DNA of 64,000 nucleotides from Mycobacterium sp. E2733 (GTDB lineage: Bacteria; Actinomycetota; Actinomycetes; Mycobacteriales; Mycobacteriaceae), in the NCBI RefSeq assembly GCF_001667585.1, contig NZ_LZJZ01000131.1, positions 1 through 64,000 on the forward strand, given 5' to 3'. Shown one piece after another: positions 8,602 to 17,175 of this stretch (the first letter of the stretch is position 1; the number at the start of each line of letters is the position of its first letter). The position numbers and the translations under genes are program-made. Under the pieces are notes generated by a model. It was not told the origin of the DNA and made no database searches. It saw only the letters and a list, made by a program, of their open reading frames with translations.

Positions 8602-9552
8602 GTGACCGGGTCCATCGAGGAATCCGCCGTGGCGACCGTGGCCGAGTGGCCCGAGGGGTTGGCGGCCGTGCTGACGGGCGCGGTGGACCAGGCTAGGGCC
8701 GCCGTCGTGGAGTTCAGCGGGGCGGAGGCGGTGGGCGATTACCTGGGCGTGAGCTACGAGGATCCGGCCGCCGCAACCCACCGGTTCCTGGCGCATTTGC
8801 CCGGTTATCAGGGCTGGCAGTGGGCCGTGGTCGTCGCCGCGCACCCGGGCGCCGACCACGCCACCGTCAGCGAAGTCGTGCTGATCCCTGGTCCGACGGC
8901 GTTGCTGGCGCCGCAGTGGGTTCCGTGGGATCAGCGGGTGCGCCCGGGTGACTTGAGCCCCGGGGACTTGTTGGCGCCCGCGGCCGACGATCCGCGGTTG
9001 GCGCCCGGCTACGCGGCCAGCGGTGACGCACAGGTCGACGAGACGGCCGCCGAGATCGGGCTGGGCCGGCGCTGGGTGATGAGCGCTTGGGGTCGCGCGG
9101 AGGCGGCCGAACGATGGCATACCGGCGATCACGGTCCCGACTCGCCCATGGCGCGCTCCACCAAACGGGTGTGCCGCGACTGCGGTTTCTTCCTGCCGTT
9201 GGCGGGATCGCTCGGCGCGATGTTCGGTGTGTGCGGTAACGAACTCTCGGCCGACGGGCAGGTCGTCGACAAGCAGTACGGTTGCGGCGCGCATTCGGAT
9301 ACGCCCACTCCGGCTGGTACGGGTTCGCCCGCTTACGAGCCATACGACGACGGCGTGCTCGACGTCGTCGAGGCGCCGCCCGAGCCATCCGACGCACCCG
9401 AGCCGGCCGAGGCATCCGATGCCGACACCAGCCCGGAGACCGAGCCGGAGCTCGCGGCATCCACGCCCGAGGTGTCGGAGGCCCAGCCCGAGGCGCCGGA
9501 CTCCGGAGCCGAGGCGCCGGAGTCGCAACCGGAGCAGCCCGAGGCCGACTAG
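8602..9552 (+). CDS. DUF3027 protein with four-cysteine site (Rv0877-like)
   Basis: This is a 316-residue cytoplasmic protein of the actinobacterial DUF3027 family, function unknown. The folded part (residues 1-235) includes a Trp-rich region (GWQWAVVVAAHP) and four cysteines, C191, C194, C211 and C228, arranged like a structural zinc site (CRDC...CGNE...GCGAH). The last 80 residues are an acidic Pro/Glu/Ala-rich low-complexity tail. The GTG at 8602 follows AGGAAGGGGA by five bases; an ATG at 8584 would overlap that site. The 3' end overlaps the convergent SRPBCC gene by four bases. Confidence 0.85.
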   Translation: MTGSIEESAVATVAEWPEGLAAVLTGAVDQARAAVVEFSGAEAVGDYLGVSYEDPAAATHRFLAHLPGYQGWQWAVVVAAHPGADHATVSEVVLIPGPTALLAPQWVPWDQRVRPGDLSPGDLLAPAADDPRLAPGYAASGDAQVDETAAEIGLGRRWVMSAWGRAEAAERWHTGDHGPDSPMARSTKRVCRDCGFFLPLAGSLGAMFGVCGNELSADGQVVDKQYGCGAHSDTPTPAGTGSPAYEPYDDGVLDVVEAPPEPSDAPEPAEASDADTSPETEPELAASTPEVSEAQPEAPDSGAEAPESQPEQPEAD

Positions 9553-10004
9553 CCCGTTTCGGCGGCGGCCTTGATCTTGGCCAATGAGGTGTTCATTCCG
9601 TCGAGCAGTTCGCGTTCGAAGTTGGTGGTCCCACCGAGCAGTGCATTCACCGTCAGGTTCGAGACCGCGGTCACGCCGTTCTCGGCGTGGCGGCTTTCAA
9701 TCAGCCGGGTGCCCCCGCCGGTGGGCTGGAGCTCGTAACTCCAGATCGTGTGGTTGGCGTTGATTCGGAACGCAAGCTTTGTCTCGGGGATGACCTCGAC
9801 GACCGTGGAGGTGGTCGGCCAGAACAATCGGCTACGGCGATTGATGTTGATGCTGCGCATGCCCTGGCGCAGCGGTCCGAAGGTCTTAGTCCAACGGCAT
9901 TGCGGACTCCACTCCGGCATCCGCCGCAGGTCGGAAATCAATCCCCACACCGTGGAAACCGGTGCGTCAATATCGATTTGCGCTTGAAGTAGCGGGGCTA
10001 CCAT
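9549..10004 (-). CDS. SRPBCC/polyketide cyclase-like protein
   Basis: The 151-residue protein has the SRPBCC (START/Bet v1-like) fold. It opens QIDIDAPVSTVWGLISDLRR and continues with MPEWSPQ, a hydrophobic-ligand-pocket pattern common in mycobacterial polyketide-cyclase/dehydrase family 2 proteins. The ATG at 10004 is preceded by GGGAGGATTG. No catalytic residue set is evident, so a small-molecule binding role is as likely as an enzymatic one. Confidence 0.85.
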   Translation of the reverse strand: MVAPLLQAQIDIDAPVSTVWGLISDLRRMPEWSPQCRWTKTFGPLRQGMRSININRRSRLFWPTTSTVVEVIPETKLAFRINANHTIWSYELQPTGGGTRLIESRHAENGVTAVSNLTVNALLGGTTNFERELLDGMNTSLAKIKAAAETG

Positions 10005-10036
10005 CAATCCTCCCGGGTCCGTTCTGGTCGCGAAAT

Positions 10037-10312
10037 CTAGCTGTGGTCGAAATAGTTTTCGAGTCCGTCTTGTGCACCCCGCGCGCCGCGGCGGGCCGCG
10101 GCGAGTTGTAACACGAAGATGCTCGTGCCCAGTACCCCGACCCCGAGCCCGGCCAGCGTCAGCGGGCGCCAGGTCTGCAGGGCGGGCACGAAAAATGCGG
10201 CTGCCGCCGCGGCCAGCCAGCCGAGCGCACCGAGTGCGACGAACGGCCAGGCGTTGAGGAGCGCGGGCGGCAGCGGCGGCGCCTCGCGGCTCTGGCCGGG
10301 TTCGACAGACAT
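10037..10312 (-). CDS. DUF2530 small membrane protein (Rv0879c-like)
   Basis: The 91-residue protein has two predicted membrane spans (about residues 20-42 and 52-70) and a polar C-terminus (RRGARGAQDGLENYFDHS). It matches the actinobacterial DUF2530 family. The ATG at 10312 (MSVEPGQ) gives the length of the M. tuberculosis homolog as I remember it. No function is known. It lies 32 bases upstream of the SRPBCC gene on the same strand. Confidence 0.82.
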   Translation of the reverse strand: MSVEPGQSREAPPLPPALLNAWPFVALGALGWLAAAAAAFFVPALQTWRPLTLAGLGVGVLGTSIFVLQLAAARRGARGAQDGLENYFDHS

Positions 10313-10507
10313 CGCGATTAACATAGCCGCCGCTGCGGCCCGCCGGTACCACCCCATGCGTGGTGGGGCCGACCGAAAATGCCTGGGCCGTGGGTCAAGC
10401 GCCGCGAAAGCGGTTGAGCGATTATCGGCCGGCGCGGGCTGCGGATCAAAGCCCGTCGTTCACCGGTTCGTATCCCGATGCCCGAAGGTTCCGTGTAACC
10501 TCGCGCC

Positions 10508-10939
10508 ATGCCTGACAGCGATGCGCGGCTGGCCAGCGATCTGTCGCTGGCGGTCATGCGGCTGGCCCGTCAACTCCGGTTCCGGAACCCGTCGTCGCCG
10601 GTGTCGTTGTCTCAGCTGTCGGCGCTGGCGACGCTGGCAAACGAGGGCCCGATGACCCCCGGCGCGCTGGCGATTCGCGAACGGGTCCGGCCGCCGTCGA
10701 TGACGCGGGTGATCGCGTCGCTTGCCGACATGGGCCTGGTCGACCGTGCCCCGCATCCCGTCGACGGCCGGCAGGTGCTCGTCTCGGTTTCTCACTCCGG
10801 CGCCGAGCTGGTCAAAGCGACCCGGCGCGCCCGCCAGGAGTGGCTGGCCAAACGGCTGGCGACGCTGGACAGCGAGCAACGTGACACCCTGCGCAACGCG
10901 GCCGACTTGATGCTGGCCTTGGTCGACGAAGGCCCGTGA
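10508..10939 (+). CDS. MarR-family transcriptional regulator (Rv0880-like)
   Basis: This 143-residue winged-helix regulator of the MarR family has a central HTH (SLSQLSALATLANEGPMTPG, then RERVRPPSMTRVIASLADMG) and a wing at about residues 78-95 (VDRAPHPVDGRQVLVSVS). Its ends are helical for dimerisation. It is divergent from the DUF2530 gene across 195 bases, which probably hold its operator. Its TGA overlaps the GTG of the next gene, so it heads a three-gene group with the methyltransferase and DUF2537. Confidence 0.9.
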   Translation: MPDSDARLASDLSLAVMRLARQLRFRNPSSPVSLSQLSALATLANEGPMTPGALAIRERVRPPSMTRVIASLADMGLVDRAPHPVDGRQVLVSVSHSGAELVKATRRARQEWLAKRLATLDSEQRDTLRNAADLMLALVDEGP

Positions 10940-11769
10940 GCGACGGAACCGATGCCCTGAACGTCCAGGACGTTGACGATCCCGACGATCCCCGGCTCGA
11001 CGATTTCCGCGACCTGAACAGCGTCGATCGTCGTCCCGATCTGCGGTCCGGCAAAGGGTTGGTGATCGCCGAAGGCGTGCTGGTCGTCCAGCGCATGCTC
11101 GCCTCCCGGTTCACCCCGCACGCCCTGTTGGGAACCGATCGCCGGCTCGCCGAGCTCACCGGCGACCTGGCGGGCAGCGCGGTGCCGTTCTACCGGGCCT
11201 CCGCCGACGTCATGGCGGAAGTGGTGGGCTTTCACCTCAATCGAGGCGTGCTGGCCGCCGCCCGCAGGGTGCCGGAACCCAGCGTGGTCGAACTGATCGA
11301 GCGCGCCCGGACCGTCGCCGTGCTGGAGGGCGTCAACGATCACGAGAACCTGGGCTCGATCTTCCGCAACGCCGCCGGATTGGGCGTGGACGCGGTGGTG
11401 TTCGGCAGCGGCTGCGCCGACCCGCTATACCGGCGCGCCGTCCGCGTCTCCATGGGCCACGCCTTGCTGGTCCCGTACGCGCGAGCGACGGACTGGCCCA
11501 CCGAGCTGATCATGCTGAAGGCGAACGGATTTCGGCTGCTGGCGATGACGCCGGACAGCAAGGCATGCGCGCTGCCGGAGGCCATGGCGGCGGCGAGCGA
11601 CGAACGCGTCGCGGTGCTGGTGGGCGCCGAAGGGCCGGGGCTTATGCCGGCCACCCTGCGATTGAGCGATGTGCGTGTGCGCATCCCGATGTCGCGCGGC
11701 ACCGACTCCCTCAACGTCGCGACTGCGGCGGCTTTGGCGTTCTACGAACGGGCTAGGCTCGGCTCGTGA
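10936..11769 (+). CDS. TrmH/SpoU-family RNA 2'-O-methyltransferase (Rv0881-like)
   Basis: This SPOUT-class methyltransferase probably methylates a ribose 2'-OH in rRNA or tRNA. The three family motifs are present: NDHENLGSIFRNA (motif 1), VGAEGPGL (motif 2) and RIPMSRGTDSLNVATAAA (motif 3, forming the knot and SAM site). An N-terminal substrate-recognition domain spans about residues 25-110. The GTG start overlaps the marR stop by four bases and its own stop overlaps the DUF2537 start. The target base cannot be read from sequence. Confidence 0.93.
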   Translation: MSDGTDALNVQDVDDPDDPRLDDFRDLNSVDRRPDLRSGKGLVIAEGVLVVQRMLASRFTPHALLGTDRRLAELTGDLAGSAVPFYRASADVMAEVVGFHLNRGVLAAARRVPEPSVVELIERARTVAVLEGVNDHENLGSIFRNAAGLGVDAVVFGSGCADPLYRRAVRVSMGHALLVPYARATDWPTELIMLKANGFRLLAMTPDSKACALPEAMAAASDERVAVLVGAEGPGLMPATLRLSDVRVRIPMSRGTDSLNVATAAALAFYERARLGS

Positions 11770-12038
11770 CCGACGATTCCGTGCCCTGGGCAACGGGTTT
11801 GACGGTCGCCGGGTTCGTGGCCGCAGTGACCGGGGCCGGCATTGTGGTGCTCAGTCTGGGACTGATCCGGGTGCATCCGCTCCTGGCGGTCGGCCTCAAC
11901 GTCGTCGCCGCCGGCGGGCTGGCGCCCACGCTGTGGGGATGGCGGCACAAGCTGGTGCTGCGCTGGTTCCTGCTGGGCGCGGGAATCGGTGTCGCCGGCG
12001 GGTGGTTGACGCTGATCGCGCTGACGCTGGCCCGGTAG
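11766..12038 (+). CDS. DUF2537 small membrane protein (Rv0882-like)
   Basis: The 90-residue protein has three hydrophobic segments (about 10-32, 36-56 and 66-88) separated by short basic loops (RHK), consistent with a polytopic membrane protein of the DUF2537 family. The GTG start overlaps the methyltransferase stop by four bases. Function is unknown. It is convergent with sepH, with a tandem repeat array in the gap. Confidence 0.82.
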   Translation: MTDDSVPWATGLTVAGFVAAVTGAGIVVLSLGLIRVHPLLAVGLNVVAAGGLAPTLWGWRHKLVLRWFLLGAGIGVAGGWLTLIALTLAR

Positions 12039-12040
12039 CG

Positions 12041-12120
12041 CCTAGTGGCGGGTCGCCACCACCGGCCTAGTGGCGGGTCGGCACCATCGGTCTAGTGGCG
12101 GGTCGGCACCACCGGCCTAG
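12041..12120. repeat. 25-bp tandem repeat (VNTR candidate)
   Basis: Three head-to-tail copies of a 25-base unit lie at 12041-12065, 12066-12090 and 12091-12115. The unit is CCTAGTGGCGGGTCGGCACC followed by ACCGG. A partial copy (CCTAG) provides the stop codon of sepH. Copies differ by one or two bases. The array fills the gap between convergent DUF2537 and sepH genes and resembles mycobacterial minisatellites used in strain typing. Confidence 0.93.
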
Positions 12121-12890
12121 CGCTGTCCGCCCGAGCGGACACCGAGCAGCACATCCTCCCAGGCCGGGATGACCGGCTTGCCCCGCCGGGTGTGCACCGG
12201 CTGCTCCTGCGGCGCGGGTTGCTCTTGGGGCGCGGGGGCGGCGGGCTGCGCCGGTTCCTCGAACGAGACGTGGGCCACCCGCGCGAGCGGCCGTAGCGGA
12301 CGGTCGAAATTCGGGTCGACCAATTCTTTGGCCGCATCGTCGATAGCCGTGACCGTTCCGCCGTGCGCGCCGGGGGCGAAGCAGAAGTGCGCGATGTTGT
12401 CGGACCGGCCGGCTTTCCACGCAAGCTGCACGGTCCAGCGGCTGTCTTCGTTGCGCCACGCATCCCAGCTGAGCCGGTCGGGTTCCAGACCGCGCGTCAC
12501 GAGTGCCGCGCTCACGGTTTCCAGGAGGGTGAGTACCGCGGGTCCGTCGGCGAGCACGGGATGCGCGGCCGTTGCCAACTCGGCGGCGCGGGCCCGTTCC
12601 AGCAGCACCGGGTGTGCGAACCGCCGGACCCGCGAGACGTCGGAGCCGGACGCCGCGGCCACCTGCTCGACGGACGCGCCGGCGCGGATCTTGGCCTGAA
12701 TCTCTTTGGGGCTCAGCATGTTGGTGACCTGGATGTCGAGGTGCGGTTGGTCCGGGGGAGCGATGTCGCCGCGCACGGCGGCCTTCAGCTGATCATCGAG
12801 GGCGAGCTTGAACGGTTCACCGGCACCGTCGGCCTCACAGATGATGTGTTTGCCGTCGGCATCGACCCCAACTATTTTGAGTTCCCGCAT
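12117..12890 (-). CDS. sepH: Cell division protein SepH (DUF3071)
   Basis: This actinobacterial cell-division protein helps assemble FtsZ filaments. The 257-residue protein starts MRELKIVGVDADGKHIICEA, the conserved N-terminal DUF3071 domain. It contains a helix-turn-helix-like segment at about residues 55-90 (LSPKEIQAKIRAGASVEQVA and SDVSRVRRFAHPVL) and ends in a Pro/Gln-rich linker with a conserved tail (KPVIPAWEDVLLG). The ATG at 12890 follows GAGGAGAAGCC. The homolog in M. tuberculosis is Rv0883c. The stop codon is built from the last partial unit of the tandem repeat. Confidence 0.92.
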   Translation of the reverse strand: MRELKIVGVDADGKHIICEADGAGEPFKLALDDQLKAAVRGDIAPPDQPHLDIQVTNMLSPKEIQAKIRAGASVEQVAAASGSDVSRVRRFAHPVLLERARAAELATAAHPVLADGPAVLTLLETVSAALVTRGLEPDRLSWDAWRNEDSRWTVQLAWKAGRSDNIAHFCFAPGAHGGTVTAIDDAAKELVDPNFDRPLRPLARVAHVSFEEPAQPAAPAPQEQPAPQEQPVHTRRGKPVIPAWEDVLLGVRSGGQR

Positions 12891-13064
12891 GGCTTCTCCT
12901 CGCAGGCTCCGTGCAGGTCGACGGACCCGTCTCGTGCGCACTCTAGTGCGCCAACGTCCGCAAGCTGTGCTGACACGCTGGGCGGGTTGCGTGCTGATTG
13001 CGGGGGAGCGGCGCTTGATTGCCCGCCTCCTCAGCCGGCCGTTCCGGCCCGCATCGTCGCCGGG

Positions 13065-14183
13065 CTAAAGCCGCTCGACGACCCAGTCGACGCATTGTGT
13101 CAGCGCGCTGACGTCGTCGGGCTCTACCGCCGGGAACATCCCGACCCGCAACTGGTTGCGGCCGAGTTTGCGGTACGGCTCGATGTCGACGATGCCGTTC
13201 GCCCGCAGAACCTTCGCGACGGCCGCCGCGTCGACATCGTTGACGAAATCGATGGTGCCCACCACCTGAGACCGCAACGCGGGGTCGGCGACGAACGGCG
13301 TGGTGTACGGCCGTTCCTGGGCCCAGGAGTACAACCGCTGCGAGGAGTCGGCCGTGCGCTTGACGGCCCACTCCAGCCCGCCGTGGCCCAGCATCCAGTC
13401 GAGCTGCTCGGCCATCAGCGCCAGAGTGCCGATCGCCGGGGTGTTGTACGTCTGGTTCTTCAGGCTGTTTTCCACGGCGATCGGCAGCGAAAGAAAGTCG
13501 GGAACCCAGCGGCCTGACGCGGCGATGGACTCGACCCGCGCCAGCGCGGCCGGGCTCATGACGGCAAGCCACAGGCCGCCATCGCTCGCGAAATTCTTCT
13601 GCGGAGAGAAGTAGTAGGCATCGGTGTCGGTGATGTCGACCGGCAGTCCGCCCGCGCCGGAGGTGGCGTCGATGACGATCAGGGCGTCGCCGGAGCCGGC
13701 GGGACGGCGGATGGGCACCGCCACCCCGGTCGACGTCTCGTTGTGGGCCCAGGCGATCACGTCGACGGAGGGATCGCTCTGCGGTTCGGGCGCGCTGCCG
13801 GCATCCGCCGTGATGACGATGGGCTCGCCGACGAAGGGGTTGTGGGCGACCGCCGAGGTGAACTTCGAGCTGAACTCGCCGAAAGACAGGTGCAGCGAGC
13901 GCTTGTCGATCAACCCGAACGCCGCGGCGTCCCAGAATGCCGTCGCGCCGCCATTGCCGAGGATGACCTCGTACCCGTCCGGCACGGAGAACAGCTCGGC
14001 CACGCCCGCCCGGACCCGGCCCACCAAATCCTTGACGGGCGCCTGCCGGTGCGATGTGCCGAACAGCGGGGCCGCGGTGGTCGCCAGCGCCTGCAGCTGT
14101 TCGGGCCGGACCTTAGAAGGGCCGCATCCGAAGCGGCCGTCGCGGGGTTTGATGTCAGCGGGAACCTCGAGCTGGTCAGCCAT
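13065..14183 (-). CDS. serC: Phosphoserine aminotransferase SerC
   Basis: This PLP enzyme converts 3-phosphohydroxypyruvate and glutamate to phosphoserine and 2-oxoglutarate in serine synthesis, and it can also serve pyridoxal phosphate biosynthesis. The 372-residue protein has the GNGGATAFWDAAAFG cofactor-binding region, IDATSGAGGLPVD with the conserved Asp, and the Schiff-base lysine K196 in YYFSPQKNFASDGG. The ATG at 14183 (MADQL) agrees with the known mycobacterial start; an ATG at 14189 would add two residues. Confidence 0.96.
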   Translation of the reverse strand: MADQLEVPADIKPRDGRFGCGPSKVRPEQLQALATTAAPLFGTSHRQAPVKDLVGRVRAGVAELFSVPDGYEVILGNGGATAFWDAAAFGLIDKRSLHLSFGEFSSKFTSAVAHNPFVGEPIVITADAGSAPEPQSDPSVDVIAWAHNETSTGVAVPIRRPAGSGDALIVIDATSGAGGLPVDITDTDAYYFSPQKNFASDGGLWLAVMSPAALARVESIAASGRWVPDFLSLPIAVENSLKNQTYNTPAIGTLALMAEQLDWMLGHGGLEWAVKRTADSSQRLYSWAQERPYTTPFVADPALRSQVVGTIDFVNDVDAAAVAKVLRANGIVDIEPYRKLGRNQLRVGMFPAVEPDDVSALTQCVDWVVERL

Positions 14184-14440
14184 GCTCATCAGGGTAGTGA
14201 GCGGACGTGACGGGCGGCACGGCGGTCCGACTGCCGACGGGACCCGCCCGGGCAAAACGCCTGGCCGCGTGGCTCGTTGTGTTTCACGCGCTGTTTCACG
14301 CGCTGTGAGGCAGGGCACACTAAAGCCCTGACCACTGGTCAGCCCACCGTGCCCGCAAGGGGCCTGGAAGATATGCGGTACCTGCGGTACTGTCTGGACA
14401 TAGCACGTCCTAATGTAAACCTCGCTGGGGAGGCTTGGAT

Positions 14441-15466
14441 ATGGCCAGGACACGCATGGTTCGGCGTTGGCGCCGCAATATGGAAGTGCGCGACGACACC
14501 GAGTACGTCAACACGCTCGCCACTCTGTCCGAGGGGTCGGTGCGGCGAAACTTCAACCCGTACACCGACATCGACTGGGATTCGGACGAATTCGCCGTCA
14601 CGGAGAACGACCCTCGGTGGATTCTGCCGGCGACCGACCCATTGGGCCGCCACCCCTGGTACCTGGCCCAGTCCAACGAGCGCAAGATCAAGATCGGCAT
14701 GTGGCGCCAGGCCAACGTCGCCAAGGTCGGGCTGCACTTCGAGTCGATCCTGATCCGCGGCCTGATGAACTACACGTTCTGGGTGCCGAACGGGTCCCCG
14801 GAATACCGGTACTGCCTGCACGAATCTGTCGAAGAGTGCAACCACACCATGATGTTCCAGGAGATGGTCAATCGGATCGGCGCCGACGTGCCGGGCATGC
14901 CGCGGGCGCTTAAGTGGCTCTCGCCATTGGTTCCGCTGGTGGCCGGCCCGCTGCCGGTGGCCTTTTTCATCGGCGTGCTCGCCGGCGAGGAGCCGATCGA
15001 TCACACGCAGAAAAATGTTCTGCGCGAAGGCAAGTCGCTGCACCCCATCATGGAGCGCGTGATGGCCATTCACGTGGCCGAGGAAGCTCGCCACATTTCC
15101 TTCGCCCACGAATTCCTGCGCAGGCGGGTGCCGGAGCTGACCAAGCGCCAGCGGTTCTGGACAGCGCTGTACCTGCCGCTGACGATGAAGATCCTGTGCC
15201 GGGCAATCGTGGTTCCGCCCAAGGCGTTCTGGCAGGAGTTCGACATCCCGCGTGACGTCAAGAAGGAACTCTTCTTCCGGTCGCCGGAGTCGCGAAAGTG
15301 GCTGAGCGATATGTTCGGTGACGTTCGGATGCTGGCCCACGACACCGGGATGATGGAGACGCGCTCGGCGCGGCTGATGTGGCGGCTCTGCAAGATCGAC
15401 GGCAAGCCCTCGCGCTACCGCAGCGAGCCGCAGCGCCAGCACCTGGCCGCGGCGCCGGCCGCCTAG
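14441..15466 (+). CDS. AurF-like diiron oxygenase (Rv0885-like)
   Basis: The 341-residue protein resembles the AurF family of non-haem diiron N-oxygenases. A full ligand set is present with AurF-like spacing: E101, E132-x2-H135 (EECNH), E183 (AGEEP), and H211-x3-E215-x2-H218 (HVAEEARH). A hydrophobic stretch at 161-181 lies between ligands. The ATG at 14441 follows GGGGAGG by seven bases. Whether it oxidises an arylamine, a lipid or another substrate is unknown. It lies 20 bases upstream of fprB, a ferredoxin/NADPH reductase that could supply electrons; that pairing is inference. Confidence 0.86.
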   Translation: MARTRMVRRWRRNMEVRDDTEYVNTLATLSEGSVRRNFNPYTDIDWDSDEFAVTENDPRWILPATDPLGRHPWYLAQSNERKIKIGMWRQANVAKVGLHFESILIRGLMNYTFWVPNGSPEYRYCLHESVEECNHTMMFQEMVNRIGADVPGMPRALKWLSPLVPLVAGPLPVAFFIGVLAGEEPIDHTQKNVLREGKSLHPIMERVMAIHVAEEARHISFAHEFLRRRVPELTKRQRFWTALYLPLTMKILCRAIVVPPKAFWQEFDIPRDVKKELFFRSPESRKWLSDMFGDVRMLAHDTGMMETRSARLMWRLCKIDGKPSRYRSEPQRQHLAAAPAA

Positions 15467-15486
15467 GGCTGCACGGATAATCGTTT

Positions 15487-17175
15487 ATGCCGCACGTTAT
15501 TACCCGGTCGTGCTGTAACGACGGGTCCTGCGTTTTCGCGTGCCCGGTGAACTGCATTCACCCCACGCCCGACGAACCCGGCTTCGCCACCTCGGAAATG
15601 CTCTACATCGATCCGGTGGCCTGCGTGGACTGCGGGGCGTGCGTGAGCGCCTGCCCGGTCGGCGCGATCGCGCCCGTCACCCGGCTGGATACCAAACAGC
15701 TGCCGTTCGTCGAGATCAACGCGTCGTTTTACCCGGAACGGCCCGAGGGTGAGAAGGTGCCGCCCACATCGAAGCTGGCACCGGTGATTCCGGCCGCCCA
15801 GGTGCGTGCCCGCCGCCAGCCGCTGACCGTGGCCATCGTGGGATCCGGGCCGGCCGCGATGTATGCCGCCGACGAACTGCTCACCCAGCACGGCGTGCGG
15901 GTCAACGTCTTTGAGAAGCTGCCCACTCCCTATGGGCTGGTGCGGGCCGGGGTAGCGCCCGATCACCAGGACACCAAACGGGTCACCCGGCTGTTCGACC
16001 GGGTCACCGGTCATCGCCGCTTCCGGTTCTACCTCAACGTCGAGGTCGGCAGGCACCTGAGCCATGCCGACCTGCTGGCCCACCATCACGCCGTGATGTA
16101 CGCCGTCGGTGCCCCCGACGACCGTCGGCTGGAGATCGAGGGCATGGGCGTGCCGGGCGCCGGAACCGCTACCGAACTGGTCGCGTGGATCAACGGGCAT
16201 CCTGATTTCGCCGATCTGCCAGTCGATCTCAGCCATGAGCGGGTAGTGATCGTCGGCAATGGGAATGTCGCGCTCGACGTGGCCCGTGTGCTCACGGCGA
16301 ACCCTGACGACCTGGCCCGCACCGACATCTCGGATCGCGCATTGGCGGCGTTTCGCGCTTCCGCCGTCCGCGAAGTGGTGGTCGCCGCGCGCCGTGGCCC
16401 CGCCCAGTCGGCATTCACCCTGCCTGAACTGATCGGACTCACCGGCTCATCCGACGTCATGCTCAGCGCGGCCGACCACGAGCTGGTGGCGGCCGATCTG
16501 GCGGCGGCCACGGACGGCTTGACGAAGCGCAAGCTGGAGATCCTGAGCGCACTCGGTGCCGATTCGGCACCGGTCTCGGCCCCGCGGGTCCGGCTGGCCT
16601 ATCGGCTCACCCCGCACCGTGTCCTGGGTGATCAACGCGTCACCGGCGTGGAGTTCGGCGTCACCGGAACCGACGAGCTGCGCCGGCTGGACGCGGGTCT
16701 GATGCTGACGTCAATTGGCTACCGCGGCAAGCCGATTCGCGACCTGCCGTTCGACGATTCGGCGGCTGTGGTCCCCAACGACGGCGGTCGGGTGGTTGAT
16801 CCCGACTCCGGTGCTCCGGTGCCCGGGGCGTACGTCGCGGGCTGGATCAAGCGGGGGCCCAGCGGGTTCATCGGCACCAACAAGTCGTGCTCCCTGCAAA
16901 CCGTTCAGGCCCTGGTAGCGGATTTCAACGCCGGCGAGCTGAGCGATCCGGTAGCCAAGCCGGAGGCGCTGGCCAAGCTGGTGCAGGCCCGGCAGCCCGA
17001 CGCTGTCGATGCCCGCGGCTGGCGAGCCATCGACGCCGCCGAGATTGCGCGCGGCAGCGCCGACGGTCGGCCACGAAACAAGTTCACCGATGTCGCCGAC
17101 ATGCTCGCCGCCGCTGCCGCCGCCGAGCCCGCGCCGCCGTCGCGACGCGGGCTGCTGGACCGCCTGCTCGGCTAG
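15487..17175 (+). CDS. fprB: NADPH-ferredoxin reductase FprB with 7Fe ferredoxin domain
   Basis: This 562-residue fusion carries electrons between NADPH and ferredoxin-type partners. The N-terminus (1-65) is a ferredoxin with clusters ligated by C9, C15, C19 and C23 and by C46, C49, C52 and C56. A flavoprotein reductase of the adrenodoxin-reductase type follows, with FAD motif GSGPAA at 119-124, an NADP site IVGNGNVALDVARVL near 250-265, and the C-terminal GWIKRGPSGFIGTNK motif. It probably forms a transcription unit with the preceding diiron oxygenase gene. Its stop overlaps the convergent VOC gene by four bases. Confidence 0.96.
   Translation: MPHVITRSCCNDGSCVFACPVNCIHPTPDEPGFATSEMLYIDPVACVDCGACVSACPVGAIAPVTRLDTKQLPFVEINASFYPERPEGEKVPPTSKLAPVIPAAQVRARRQPLTVAIVGSGPAAMYAADELLTQHGVRVNVFEKLPTPYGLVRAGVAPDHQDTKRVTRLFDRVTGHRRFRFYLNVEVGRHLSHADLLAHHHAVMYAVGAPDDRRLEIEGMGVPGAGTATELVAWINGHPDFADLPVDLSHERVVIVGNGNVALDVARVLTANPDDLARTDISDRALAAFRASAVREVVVAARRGPAQSAFTLPELIGLTGSSDVMLSAADHELVAADLAAATDGLTKRKLEILSALGADSAPVSAPRVRLAYRLTPHRVLGDQRVTGVEFGVTGTDELRRLDAGLMLTSIGYRGKPIRDLPFDDSAAVVPNDGGRVVDPDSGAPVPGAYVAGWIKRGPSGFIGTNKSCSLQTVQALVADFNAGELSDPVAKPEALAKLVQARQPDAVDARGWRAIDAAEIARGSADGRPRNKFTDVADMLAAAAAAEPAPPSRRGLLDRLLG

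Noticed and set aside
8506..9528. Upstream extension of the MFS reading frame to 905 codons on the minus strand
   Set aside because: It runs antisense through the DUF3027 gene, has Arg/Gly-rich low-complexity composition, and has no membrane or MFS content. High-GC antisense frames often stay open by chance.
10005..10352. N-terminal extension of the SRPBCC gene to 267 codons
   Set aside because: The extension overlaps the DUF2530 gene in another frame, is Arg-rich, and the ATG at 10004 has a good ribosome site and begins exactly at the fold.
12943..13572. Minus-strand 209-codon frame within serC
   Set aside because: Same-strand frameshifted shadow of serC; Arg/Gly-rich with no family.
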